Positions 7,358 through 15,490 are shown, numbered from the stretch's first letter. The stretch is 34,617 nucleotides of DNA from Lentisphaerota bacterium (GCA_016873715.1 VGWF01000044.1:1-34617); one strand, 5' to 3'. The notes: generated from the letters alone by a model not told the origin. Translations and numbers: made by a program.

Positions 7358-7475
7358 ATGTCCGGGGCCATCGGGCGCGCCATCGCGCGGATTCCATCCC
7401 CGGCCGTCACCAAGGTGTAACATTATCGGATGCGGTCGCACTCGAGAATGTTACACATGGATCGTGCGCCGTTTC
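7358..7475 (+). repeat. Long direct repeat, copy 1
   Basis: This block of about 118 bp starts at ATGTCCGGGGCC and runs through GGATTCCATCCCC and palindrome 1 to ATGGATCGTGCGCCGTTT. It matches 7739-7859 with only four differences in the first 45 bp and a 3-bp length difference in the spacer before the palindrome. Confidence 0.85.
7415..7456. repeat. 42-bp palindrome, copy 1
   Basis: The arms are GTGTAACATTATCG (7415-7428) and CGAGAATGTTACAC (7443-7456), with a nested TGCG-GT-CGCA at 7431-7440. Seventeen of 21 symmetric positions pair. It is part of the longer direct repeat. Confidence 0.9.
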
Positions 7476-7738
7476 TGATGCCAGGCGACTCGCGCCTTGC
7501 GCCGCCGGAGACGGATCTCTCCGCGTCCCGCGACACGAGGTCGCGGGGGCGCGGTCCGGAAACGGAGACGCGTCCGGGTCTTCCCCTCCTCGCCGTTTGC
7601 GCCCGTGGGCAGGGGTGGTGGTTGTGCTGGGCGGTCTCGTCCTGGCGGGCGCAGTTCGGTTCAGGATTCTGTTGGTGATTCGATAAGGCACAGGTCTCGG
7701 TCGTGCTCTTCTGGGCATTCCGCACGGGTTTCAGCGCG

Positions 7739-7859
7739 ATGTCCGGGGCCGTCGGACACACCATCGCGCGGATTCCATCCCCGCTTGGCGTTTTCAAGGT
7801 GTAACATTATCGGATACGGTCGCACTCGATAATGTTACACATGGATCGTGCGCCGTTTC
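7739..7859 (+). repeat. Long direct repeat, copy 2
   Basis: About 121 bp matching 7358-7475, including the palindrome and the following ATGGATCGTGCGCCGTTT. The copies start 381 bp apart. Confidence 0.85.
7799..7840. repeat. 42-bp palindrome, copy 2
   Basis: The outer arms GTGTAACATTATCG (7799-7812) and CGATAATGTTACAC (7827-7840) are a perfect 14-bp inverted repeat. The inner arms are imperfect. Seventeen of 21 positions pair. Confidence 0.9.
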
Positions 7860-7868
7860 CGGGATCAG

Positions 7869-7910
7869 GTGTAACATTGTTGGATGCGGTCGCATCCATT
7901 AATGTTACAC
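7869..7910. repeat. 42-bp palindrome, copy 3
   Basis: The outer arms GTGTAACATT and AATGTTACAC are perfect, and the inner arms GGATGCG and CGCATCC are also perfect, unlike the other copies. Nineteen of 21 positions pair, plus one G-T. It begins exactly 70 bp after copy 2 but lacks the flanking direct repeat. Confidence 0.9.
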
Positions 7911-7984
7911 ATGGAAGACAGGAATCCGTGCTGGGGGCCGGCGTGCCGGTGTTGTCCCCGAGCCGTGTCCCGGCTGTGTGGCGG

Positions 7985-8013
7985 TTGACCGCGCCGGGGT
8001 TCCGCATCAGCAT
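7985..8013 (+). promoter_or_regulatory. Candidate promoter of the GH5 gene
   Basis: TTGACC (7985-7990, 5 of 6 matches), 17 bp, CAGCAT (8008-8013). The ATG is 23 nt downstream. Palindrome copy 3 ends 74 bp upstream of the -35, a position from which a bound protein or structure could influence it. Confidence 0.4.
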
Positions 8014-8036
8014 CCGGGCGCGATGGGAGATCGATC

Positions 8037-9527
8037 ATGAGATGGCTGACGGCGTTCGCGTGGATCGGCGTGGCGGCGGCGACGGCGTGCGGGGCGGCGG
8101 AACTGCCCGAGGCGTCCTGGCAGAAGCTGCCTCGGTGGCGCGGATTCAACCTGCTCGAGAAGTTCAACGTCGGGAAGAACGAGCCGTTCCGCGAGGACGA
8201 CTTCCGGATGATCTCCGAACTCGGGTTCAACTTCGTGCGGCTGCCGATGGACTACCGCTGCTGGATCGTCGGCGGCGACTGGCGGCGGTTCAACGAGGCG
8301 ACGCTCAAGGAGATCGACCAGGCCGTGGAGTACGGACGGAAGCACGGCGTCCACGTGCTGCTGAACTTCCACCGCGCGCCGGGCTACACGGTGGCGAGCC
8401 CGAAGGAGGCGAAGTCGCTGTGGACCGACCCCGAGGCGCAGGAGGTCTGCGCCCTGCACTGGGGGACCTTCGCCCGGCGCTACAAGGGCATCCCGAACCG
8501 CAACCTCAGCTTCAACCTTCTCAACGAGCCGTCGGGCGTCGAGGCGGAGGCCCACGCGGCGGCGATCGGCAAACTGGTCGCGGCGATCCGCGCCGAAGAC
8601 CCGGAGCGGCTCGTCATCTGCGACTCGCGCCAGTGGGGCAACGCGCCGAGCGACGAACTGATCCCGCTGAAGGTCGCGCAGGCGACCCGTGGCTACCAGC
8701 CGATGGAGGTGACCCACTACAAGGCGTCCTGGGTCGGCATCAAGGAATGGACGAAACCCTCGTGGCCGATGCTCGACGCTTCCGGCTGGCTGGCGGGGCC
8801 GGGGAAGAAGAAGGAAGGCGCCCCGCTGCGCATCGAGGGGCCGTTCGAGGGCGTCACGACGATGCGCGTCCGCGTGCACGAGGTCTCCGCGCATTCGAAG
8901 CTCGTCGTGCAGGCCGACGGCCGGCCCGTCTTCGAGCACGTGTTCCGGTGCGGCCCCGGGACCGGCGAATGGACGAGGGCGGTCTACCGGCCGCAGTGGA
9001 AGGACTACCAGAACGTCTACGACCGCGACTACGAGGTCCCGGTGCCCGCCGGCACCCGGGTTCTGGTGCTGGACAACGTCGAGGGCGACTGGATGACCGT
9101 GAGCGAGGTGGCCCTGCGCGGGGCCGGCGGTGACGGGGCCGCCGCCGTTCTACGCCCGGCCTACGGGCAGAAGCCGGCGGTTCTGACCTATCGTCCCGGC
9201 GCATCGCCGGCCCTGCAGGCGCCGGGGCCCTCCGGTCGCGCGTGGCTGGAGGAGCGGTGCATCGCGCCGTTCCGCGAACTGCAGGGAAAGGGCGTGGGCG
9301 TGATGGTCGGCGAATTCGGCGCGTTCAACCATACGCCGCACCCGGTGGTGATGCGGTGGATGGCCGACTGTCTCGCGAACTGGAAGGACGCGGGATGGGG
9401 CTGGGCGATGTGGAACTTCCGGGGGCCGTTCGGAGTGCTCGACAGCGGGCGCGGCGACGTCGTCTACGAGGACTTCCAGGGCCACAAGCTCGACCGGGCG
9501 ATGCTCGACCTCCTGCGGGCGAATTGA
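8037..9527 (+). CDS. Secreted glycoside hydrolase, family 5-like, with inserted domain
   Basis: A 496-residue secreted enzyme predicted to cut beta-linked glucan or mannan-type chains. Residues 1-20 are a signal peptide. The TIM barrel begins RGFNLLEKF and DFRMISELGFNFVRLPMDY. The acid/base is E164 in SFNLLNEPSG and the nucleophile E426 in GVMVGEFGAFN, the spacing being far longer than normal because residues about 245-360 form an inserted beta-rich region (IEGPFEGVTTMRVRVHEV to DWMTVSEVALRG) that looks like a carbohydrate-binding sandwich. WAMWNFRGPFG near the end is the last barrel strand. The exact GH5 subfamily and substrate are not readable. Confidence 0.88.
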   Translation: MRWLTAFAWIGVAAATACGAAELPEASWQKLPRWRGFNLLEKFNVGKNEPFREDDFRMISELGFNFVRLPMDYRCWIVGGDWRRFNEATLKEIDQAVEYGRKHGVHVLLNFHRAPGYTVASPKEAKSLWTDPEAQEVCALHWGTFARRYKGIPNRNLSFNLLNEPSGVEAEAHAAAIGKLVAAIRAEDPERLVICDSRQWGNAPSDELIPLKVAQATRGYQPMEVTHYKASWVGIKEWTKPSWPMLDASGWLAGPGKKKEGAPLRIEGPFEGVTTMRVRVHEVSAHSKLVVQADGRPVFEHVFRCGPGTGEWTRAVYRPQWKDYQNVYDRDYEVPVPAGTRVLVLDNVEGDWMTVSEVALRGAGGDGAAAVLRPAYGQKPAVLTYRPGASPALQAPGPSGRAWLEERCIAPFRELQGKGVGVMVGEFGAFNHTPHPVVMRWMADCLANWKDAGWGWAMWNFRGPFGVLDSGRGDVVYEDFQGHKLDRAMLDLLRAN

Positions 9528-9552
9528 GTTCCGCCCGCCGCCACGGCATACT
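9524..9552 (+). promoter_or_regulatory. Candidate promoter of the ROK kinase gene
   Basis: TTGAGT (9524-9529), 17 bp, CATACT (9547-9552), matching four of six positions in each box. The -35 overlaps the GH5 stop codon. The ROK ATG follows 23 nt downstream with GAGGA as ribosome site. Confidence 0.45.
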
Positions 9553-9575
9553 GACACCCTTTTCGAGGACTACGG

Positions 9576-10526
9576 ATGAAGCCAGCACTGGGAATCGATT
9601 TCGGCGGGACGGCGGTGAAACTCGCGGTCGTGGACGAGCGCGGGACGATCGTCGCGGAGGACGGGTTTGCGACGGCGGGGCTCGAGGGCGTGCCCGGCTG
9701 GATCGCGGCGGTCGCGGACGCCGCGTCGCGCATGGGCGTCAACCCCGCGGCGATGGCCCGCTCGCTCGCGGGGATCGGCGTCGGCGTGCCCGGCTTCGTC
9801 GACTTCGACCGCGGCTTCATCCACAACCTCACCAACGTGCCCGGCTGGAAGGCCGTCGGTCTCGCCGGCCTGCTCCGCAAGCGCTTCGGCGTGCCGGCGG
9901 TGGTCGACAACGACTGCAACGCGATGGTCCTCGGCGAGTGCCGCTACGGCGTCGGCAAGGGCTACCGCCACGCCGTCTTCCTGACTCTGGGGACGGGCGT
10001 CGGCGGCGGGATCCTGATCGACGGGCGCGTCTTCCGCGGCGCCCACTCGATGGCCGGCGAGATCGGGCACGTGCCGATCGACCTGCACGGCGTCCGCACG
10101 CCGACCGGGCGGGGCGGGCTCGAGCAGTACGTCGGCAACCGGCAGATCGTCCGCAAGGCGCGCGCCGCGCTCCGCGGCCGGCGATCCTCGATGCCCGCGA
10201 TGGTCGGCGGCGACCTGCGCAGGCTGACGCCGCGCCACATCGCCGAGGCCGCCGCGAAGGGCGATGCCGTCGCGCGCGAGGTCTTCGACTACGTGGCCGA
10301 CTGCCTCGCGACGGCGCTGGCGGGCGTGACCTACCTGCTGCAGCCCGAGGCGTTCATCATAGGCGGCGGCGTCGCGGCCGCCGGCCCGGTGCTTTTCGGC
10401 CCGCTGCGCAAGCGGCTGGACGACCGCCTGAGCCCGTACTTCGCCGAGCGCATCAAGATCCTCCCCGCGAAGCTCGGCAACCGCGCGGGCGTGGTCGGCG
10501 CCGCCTCGCTGATTCTGCGGGCCTGA
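9576..10526 (+). CDS. ROK-family sugar kinase, zinc cysteines missing
   Basis: A 316-residue kinase of the ROK family, probably phosphorylating glucose or another hexose at O6 with ATP. Visible: phosphate-binding DFGGT (8-12), catalytic Asp in VVDNDCNA (D113), the second phosphate loop GTGVGGG (139-145) and GEIGH (161-165) with the zinc-type His. The family's CxCGxxGCxE zinc motif is replaced by TPTGRGGLE (175-183), with all three cysteines gone, so zinc is probably not bound there. No DNA-binding helix-turn-helix is present at the N-terminus, so it is a kinase rather than a repressor. The SDR gene begins 2 nt after its stop. Confidence 0.9.
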   Translation: MKPALGIDFGGTAVKLAVVDERGTIVAEDGFATAGLEGVPGWIAAVADAASRMGVNPAAMARSLAGIGVGVPGFVDFDRGFIHNLTNVPGWKAVGLAGLLRKRFGVPAVVDNDCNAMVLGECRYGVGKGYRHAVFLTLGTGVGGGILIDGRVFRGAHSMAGEIGHVPIDLHGVRTPTGRGGLEQYVGNRQIVRKARAALRGRRSSMPAMVGGDLRRLTPRHIAEAAAKGDAVAREVFDYVADCLATALAGVTYLLQPEAFIIGGGVAAAGPVLFGPLRKRLDDRLSPYFAERIKILPAKLGNRAGVVGAASLILRA

Positions 10527-10528
10527 GC

Positions 10529-11392
10529 GTGAAACGGCCCCTCGTGCAGCGGCGGACCGTGCTGGTCACCGGATGCTCGTCGGGCATCGGGCTGGCGACG
10601 GCGAGAGTTCTCCGGGGGCGCGGGTGGGAGGTTGTGCCCACGGCCCGGTCGGACGAGGACCTCGCGATGCTGCGGGCGGACGGCTTCCGTCCGGTGCGGC
10701 TCGACGTGGGCGACGGCGCGTCGGTCGCCGCCTGCGTCGCGGAGACGATGGAGATCCTCGGCGGCGCGGTCGGCGGTCTCGTGAACAACGCGGGGATCGG
10801 CGTGCCGGGCCCGCTGGAAGAGCTCCCGCGCGATGCATTGCGCCGCCAGTTCGAGGTCAACGTCTTCGGCGCGCAGGATCTGGCCAACCGCTTCATCCCC
10901 GTCATGCGCAGGCAGGGGTGGGGGCGGATCGTCAACGTCAGCTCGGTCCTGGGCCGGATCGTCCAGCCTATGACCGGCGCCTACTGCGCGAGCAAGTTCG
11001 CCCTCGAGGCGCTGTCCGACGCGCTCCGCGTGGAGCTCTGGAGCTCCGGCATCGGCGTGAGCCTGGTCGAGCCGGGGCCGATCGTCTCCGAGTTCCGCCG
11101 CAACGCCGCGGCGACGGCGGAGGCCTCGCTCGACATCGACGGGTCGCGCTACGCCGCGCACTTCCGCAGCGAGATCGAGCGCCGCAAGAAACAGGTGAAG
11201 AAGCCCGACGGCTTCACCCTCGGTCCCGAGGCCGTGGCCTCGCCGATCGCCCACGCGCTGGAGTCCGCGCATCCCCGCCGCCGCTACGGCGTCACGATCC
11301 TGGCCCATGCCGGGGCCTTCGCGGCGCGCTTCGTGCCGCCGGCCTTCCTGGACTGGGTCAACCGGCGCGGTCTGCCCGGCGAAGGCCGCTAG
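10529..11392 (+). CDS. Short-chain dehydrogenase/reductase
   Basis: A 287-residue classical SDR that oxidises or reduces a carbonyl/alcohol with NAD(P). The cofactor loop TGCSSGIG covers residues 14-21, NNAG follows in LVNNAGIG, the catalytic Ser is in IVNVSS, and Y152/K156 lie in YCASK. The C-terminal part (RFVPPAFLDWVNRR) resembles SDRs of the 17-beta-hydroxysteroid dehydrogenase-like type that act on lipids or other hydrophobic substrates; substrate unknown. The start is GTG at 10529, two bases after the ROK stop; no ATG lies before the Rossmann motif. Confidence 0.9.
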   Translation: MKRPLVQRRTVLVTGCSSGIGLATARVLRGRGWEVVPTARSDEDLAMLRADGFRPVRLDVGDGASVAACVAETMEILGGAVGGLVNNAGIGVPGPLEELPRDALRRQFEVNVFGAQDLANRFIPVMRRQGWGRIVNVSSVLGRIVQPMTGAYCASKFALEALSDALRVELWSSGIGVSLVEPGPIVSEFRRNAAATAEASLDIDGSRYAAHFRSEIERRKKQVKKPDGFTLGPEAVASPIAHALESAHPRRRYGVTILAHAGAFAARFVPPAFLDWVNRRGLPGEGR

Positions 11393-11491
11393 GCGGACGG
11401 GCTTCCGGCGCGGGCCGCCGGGTGCCGGATAGGAAGCGCCGCGGACTGTCGCCTCGACATCGGCGCACCGTTTGCGCATCCTCGGCGCGCC

Positions 11492-14461
11492 ATGACACAC
11501 AAGCGGGACGGCGTGCGGGCGGAGCGGGTGCCGTTGGAACGGGCGGCGCCGCCGGACTCGTCGAAGGTCCTGAATCCATCCCCCGGCGGCTTCCCGGCCG
11601 GTGTGCCGGTCGCGCTGGTGATCCTCGCCGCGGGGAAGGGGACGCGGTTCGGGACGGCGCCGAAGTGCGTGCAGCCGGTGCGCGGCGTTCCGCTCGCGCG
11701 CCACTCCATCGACGCCTTCCGCCGTGTGCATCCGGCTCCGTGCATCTGCCTGGTCGGCCACGCGCACGGGGAGGTCATGGGCAGGCTCGGCGCGGACAAC
11801 ACGTACGTGCTCAGCGCGAACCCGACCGGCGGCACGGCGTTCGCGGCGTTCGAGGCGCTGGGCGTGACGGGGCTGGAGGCGGCGGACCCGCTGCTCGTCA
11901 TCACGATGGGCGACCGCGTCGTGCCGGAGTGCATCTTCCGGCGGCTGCTGGAGACGCACCGGGCCGGGGAGCGCGAGGCGGACCTGACCCTGCTGTCCGT
12001 CCGCTACGTTCCGCCCGCGCAGCACGGCAAGGGCCGCATCCTGCGCGGGGCGTCGGGGCGGATCGAGCGCATCCTCGAGCAGCGCGACATCGATGCGATC
12101 GCCGATCCGGCGGCGCGCCGCCGCTACGACGAGATCACCGAGGGCAACTGCCCGCTCTACATCGTGCGGGCGCGCGGGCTGCGGCGGCTCGGGGACCTGC
12201 ACAACGACAACGCGCAGGGGCAGTACTACATCACGGACCTCGTCGCGAGGATCGCGGGCGGCGGCGGCGACGTGCGGACCCTGACGGTGACGGAGGATGA
12301 GCCGGAATACGCGCTGCTCTGCTCCGACGTGACGCGGCCGGCCGACCTCGCGCGCCTCGAATCGCTCCTCGCCGCGCGCGAGTCGGGGGGGACGTCCGCC
12401 GGCTCCTCCGCCGCGGCGGCCGCGGAGGCGATCGCCGCCGATCGCGCGCCCGGCCAGACCGCGTCCATCGCGGCGCAGTTGCGGGAGATCCACGAGGCCG
12501 CGGTGCGCGAGGGCATGGGCTTCGACGCCGACCGTCCCGCCGCGATCGGCATCTCCGGCGGGCGACTTCGGATCGCCTTCATGCACCCGGACATGGGCAG
12601 GTTCTACGGGCCGGCCTGGCAGATGCCGACCGGCGCCGCCGACGCCGCCGGGCGTCAGCAGATCGCGCTCGTCGCGCAGGACTCGGAGGACGGCCACATC
12701 CGCCACTTCCCCGCGGCGCTGCAGTTCCGCGAGAAGATCGACGCCGTGCCCGCCGCCAATCCCGGCATGTACCCGGGCGAGGACATCGACGACCTCTACA
12801 AGTACGAGGAGTTCGGCACGCGGATGGCCGAGCGCATGCTGCTGTCGCTCGGCTACTTCTCGGAGCAGGAACTCCAGGCGCGCCGCGGCAAGGGCCTGCC
12901 GCTGCCGCCGCCCTCGCTCTGGGTCGCCAACAACATGCGGCGGCCGTTCTCGCTCATCTGCAACGCGATCGCGTCGATGCGCACGCTGCGCCGGGGGCCG
13001 GAGGGCGAGCGTGTCCAGCAGCGCCTCGGCATGAACCGGTTCCGCGGCCTGCGGATCGCGTCGACCGGGGCGATCCCGCGCGGCGGGTTCTCGAGCTCGT
13101 CGGCGCTGACGGTGGCGGTGAAGAACGCGATCAACGTGCTCTACGGGCTGGGCATCCCCCCGGACACGCTGGTCCATCTCGCCTGCCAGGCCGAGTACGG
13201 CACGGGCGTCCGCGCCGGCTCGCTCGACCAGGCGACGGAGCAGAAGGGCAAGCACGGGCAGGGGGCGCTGATCTCGTCCAACCCCCGCGACAACTACCGC
13301 ACGATCGGCGTCTTCCCGGTGCCGGCGGACCGGTTCCGCATGATCTTCCCGTTCAGCGTCGATCGCGACCGCGAGGCCTGGCGGTGGTCCGGCGGGGCCT
13401 ACGCGGCCGACGCGACGACCGCCGTGCCGACGACGACGGAGATGCGGAAGCTGACCGGCAAGGCGGCGGAGATGGCCGCGATCCTGACGCGGCTTCCGCT
13501 GCAAACGGACTTCTTCGCGCTGGTCGAGGAGGATCTGGTCCGCGACGGCGAGATCGGGCCGGCGACGCGCGCCCGCGTCTGCGGGCTTCTCCGCTCGCTG
13601 CCGCTGTGCGCCTCGCAGGATGACCTGCGGATCCGGTTGATGGCCGGGCGCGACGACCTCGCGGCGCAGTGGTCCGCGGAGCCGGGCGTCGGCGCCGCCG
13701 ACGCCGCCGCGCGTGCGGACGTGGCGATCGCCGCGCTGTTCGCCGGCTGGCGGACGCCGCGGCTGCGCCGCAGGCTGGCCGGCGGGAGCGTGGTCGAGGA
13801 GGACGGCGTGCCGCTGCGCGCGATGGTCGCCTACCTCTTCCTCGAGGTCGCGCGCTGCTTCCGCATGATCCGCCATCCGGAGGAGTGGATCGGGTCCGTC
13901 ACCCGCTCGCAGCGGGGCGACCGCTCGTTCGTCATCGACCCCGCCCGCCTGCCGCCGGCGGAGGAGCTGGTCGTCCGGGCCGGGTGGGAGCGCGGCCTCG
14001 AGGGCCCGCCGCTGCTCGACGCCTGGCTCGCGCGCGCGGGCGCCGTGCCCTTCGATTTCAACCGCGGTCTTTCCGACGCCGACCTCGACCGCGCCGGCGG
14101 TCCCGCCTTGGCCGACATCGAGGGCGGCAGCTTCTTCCGCGGACTCGCGTTGCTCGACCTGGTCGAGGCGATGCTCAAGCGCGCCTTCGGCGACGATGCG
14201 ACCGCGATCCGCGTCAACGCCGCCGGGCAGGGCGACTACTTCCAGGTCCACATCGACACCACGCGGGTCGGGATCGACGCGGTGAAGGACTTCATCCGCC
14301 GCGCGTTCTACCAGCGCTTCGACCTGGCCCCCGCGCTCCAGTTCGTCGAACCCCATCCCGGCGGCGGGGCCGTCGGCGTCCGCCTCGACCGCTTCGACAT
14401 GCTGCCGGACGTCGTCCGCCATCTCGAGATCCTCGGGTGCGGCGAGGCGCGGATGGCGTGA
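11492..14461 (+). CDS. Fusion of GlmU-like sugar-1-phosphate nucleotidyltransferase and GHMP sugar kinase
   Basis: A 989-residue two-domain enzyme. Residues 40-300 are a nucleotidyltransferase closest in pattern to the uridylyltransferase half of GlmU: LAAGKGTRFG (45-54), PKCVQPV, MGDRVVP at the metal site, GKGRILR, and NDNAQGQYYITDL (238-250). An Ala-rich linker (300-325) leads to a GHMP kinase: sugar-binding ISGGRLRIAFMHPDMGRF (about 354-371), ATP loop GAIPRGGFSSSSAL (527-540), LDQ at 578-580, and a C-terminal glycine motif NAAGQGDYF (about 909-917). Together these would phosphorylate a free sugar at C1 and then load it onto UTP. The order resembles bifunctional Fkp, but the transferase type is different. 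The start is uncertain; no ribosome site precedes ATG 11492, and the first 38 residues look non-conserved. Confidence 0.85.
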   Translation: MTHKRDGVRAERVPLERAAPPDSSKVLNPSPGGFPAGVPVALVILAAGKGTRFGTAPKCVQPVRGVPLARHSIDAFRRVHPAPCICLVGHAHGEVMGRLGADNTYVLSANPTGGTAFAAFEALGVTGLEAADPLLVITMGDRVVPECIFRRLLETHRAGEREADLTLLSVRYVPPAQHGKGRILRGASGRIERILEQRDIDAIADPAARRRYDEITEGNCPLYIVRARGLRRLGDLHNDNAQGQYYITDLVARIAGGGGDVRTLTVTEDEPEYALLCSDVTRPADLARLESLLAARESGGTSAGSSAAAAAEAIAADRAPGQTASIAAQLREIHEAAVREGMGFDADRPAAIGISGGRLRIAFMHPDMGRFYGPAWQMPTGAADAAGRQQIALVAQDSEDGHIRHFPAALQFREKIDAVPAANPGMYPGEDIDDLYKYEEFGTRMAERMLLSLGYFSEQELQARRGKGLPLPPPSLWVANNMRRPFSLICNAIASMRTLRRGPEGERVQQRLGMNRFRGLRIASTGAIPRGGFSSSSALTVAVKNAINVLYGLGIPPDTLVHLACQAEYGTGVRAGSLDQATEQKGKHGQGALISSNPRDNYRTIGVFPVPADRFRMIFPFSVDRDREAWRWSGGAYAADATTAVPTTTEMRKLTGKAAEMAAILTRLPLQTDFFALVEEDLVRDGEIGPATRARVCGLLRSLPLCASQDDLRIRLMAGRDDLAAQWSAEPGVGAADAAARADVAIAALFAGWRTPRLRRRLAGGSVVEEDGVPLRAMVAYLFLEVARCFRMIRHPEEWIGSVTRSQRGDRSFVIDPARLPPAEELVVRAGWERGLEGPPLLDAWLARAGAVPFDFNRGLSDADLDRAGGPALADIEGGSFFRGLALLDLVEAMLKRAFGDDATAIRVNAAGQGDYFQVHIDTTRVGIDAVKDFIRRAFYQRFDLAPALQFVEPHPGGGAVGVRLDRFDMLPDVVRHLEILGCGEARMA

Positions 14462-15381
14462 GGTCGCGTTTCCCAGGGCCGGCGATCGTGGCGGCGACGG
14501 TCGCCCTCGCGGCGGCCGGGCCGTTCGTGGTCGCGCGGACCGCCGTCGCGGCCGGGGCCCCGCCGTGGCCGGACCTTTCCAGCATCCCTGCCGATCTGGA
14601 GATTCCTCCGCTCGCTCACGCGCCGCCGGGACCGGGACGGCGCGTGAAACAGACGTTGCCTTCGTGGCGCGGGACCGGGGTGTATCACGTCGTCTGGCTG
14701 CCGGTCGACTGGCAGCCCGCGCAGCGGCTCCCGGTGATCGTCGAGTACGGCGGGAACGGCGGATTCCGCAACGGGTACGGCGACACCTGCACCGGGTTGC
14801 CGGAGGACTGCAAGCTGGGCTTCGGCATGTCGGCGGGGAAGGGCTTCATCTGGTTGTGCCTGCCGTTCCTGGATGGCAAGGGCGATTCGGTTGCGATCAC
14901 CTGGTGGGGCGATCCGCCGTCGTACGACGTGCAACCCACGTTGGACTACTGCCGCGAGGCCGTTGCGGCGGCCTGCCGCGATCTCGGCGGCGACCCCGGG
15001 CGCGTCGTGCTTTGCGGGTTCTCGCGCGGCGGGCTCGCCTGCAACCTCGTGGGCCTGCATGACGATGCCATGGCGCGCCTTTGGTGTGCGTTCGTGCCCT
15101 ACGCCGGGTACGAGGACGTCCGGGTTCAGCGACGGTATCCGGGCGCCGACCCCGTGAAGGCGATGGCACGTCTGCGGCGGCTCGGCGACCGCCCTCAGTT
15201 CATCTGCCAGGAAGGCGCCGGCCCCGAGGAGGCGCGCCGCCAGTTGTCCGAGGTCCTGCCCGGGGGCGATCTGACCTTCGCATCCACCGGCTTCCGCAAT
15301 CACAGCGATGCCTGGGTGCTCCGTCCCAGTGCGGCGCGGAGCCAGCTCCGCGCGTGGCTCGAGAAGGCGGTCGCGCGGTGA
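14458..15381 (+). CDS. Secreted alpha/beta hydrolase
   Basis: A 307-residue alpha/beta hydrolase, probably an esterase acting outside the cytoplasm. Residues 7-33 form a hydrophobic signal region. The nucleophile elbow is CGFSRGGLA with S189; a likely catalytic His lies in FRNHSDAW near the C-terminus. The oxyanion-side strand is PVIVEYGGNGGF. The start is GTG at 14458, overlapping the previous stop as GTGA, which suggests translational coupling to the kinase fusion. The substrate is unknown; the setting suggests acyl or uronyl groups on a glycan. Confidence 0.82.
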   Translation: MRSRFPGPAIVAATVALAAAGPFVVARTAVAAGAPPWPDLSSIPADLEIPPLAHAPPGPGRRVKQTLPSWRGTGVYHVVWLPVDWQPAQRLPVIVEYGGNGGFRNGYGDTCTGLPEDCKLGFGMSAGKGFIWLCLPFLDGKGDSVAITWWGDPPSYDVQPTLDYCREAVAAACRDLGGDPGRVVLCGFSRGGLACNLVGLHDDAMARLWCAFVPYAGYEDVRVQRRYPGADPVKAMARLRRLGDRPQFICQEGAGPEEARRQLSEVLPGGDLTFASTGFRNHSDAWVLRPSAARSQLRAWLEKAVAR

Positions 15382-15443
15382 ACGTCTTCCGTGCGCGCCG
15401 GTGAACCTGCGAACCCCGGCGCCTCCGGACCTCGTCAAACCGC

Positions 15444-15472
15444 TTGCCTTGTCGGCGCGGGAGGCTGAGAAT
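15444..15472 (+). promoter_or_regulatory. Candidate promoter of the DegT pair
   Basis: TTGCCT (15444-15449), 17 bp, GAGAAT (15467-15472, 4 of 6 matches). The ATG of the first DegT gene is 18 nt downstream. Confidence 0.4.
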
Positions 15473-15490
15473 CGGACCCGAGGACGAGCC

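Larger units (their letters stand above)
7219..8036. other. 818-bp intergenic region filled with repeats
   Basis: No convincing gene is found between the oxidoreductase and the GH5 gene. It contains three 42-bp palindromes, two of them within a longer direct repeat, then a promoter for the GH5 gene. Open frames here have no family features or ribosome sites. The AT-rich arms of the palindromes stand out from the GC-rich background. The stretch 7480-7735 between the repeats shows no recognisable feature. Confidence 0.75.

Noticed and set aside
7415-7910. CRISPR array
   Set aside because: Only three repeats, with unequal spacing (384 and 70 bp), and the flanks of two copies are also repeated; no cas genes.
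7303-8013. Several small open frames in the 7219-8036 gap
   Set aside because: They run through the palindromes, have no ribosome sites and no resemblance to known proteins.
10331-14422. Very long open frame on the minus strand opposite the kinase fusion (1363 codons)
   Set aside because: Its translation is low complexity, rich in Arg, Asp, Val and Ala, with no family motif. It mirrors a well-supported gene in a GC-rich genome, where antisense frames stay open by chance.
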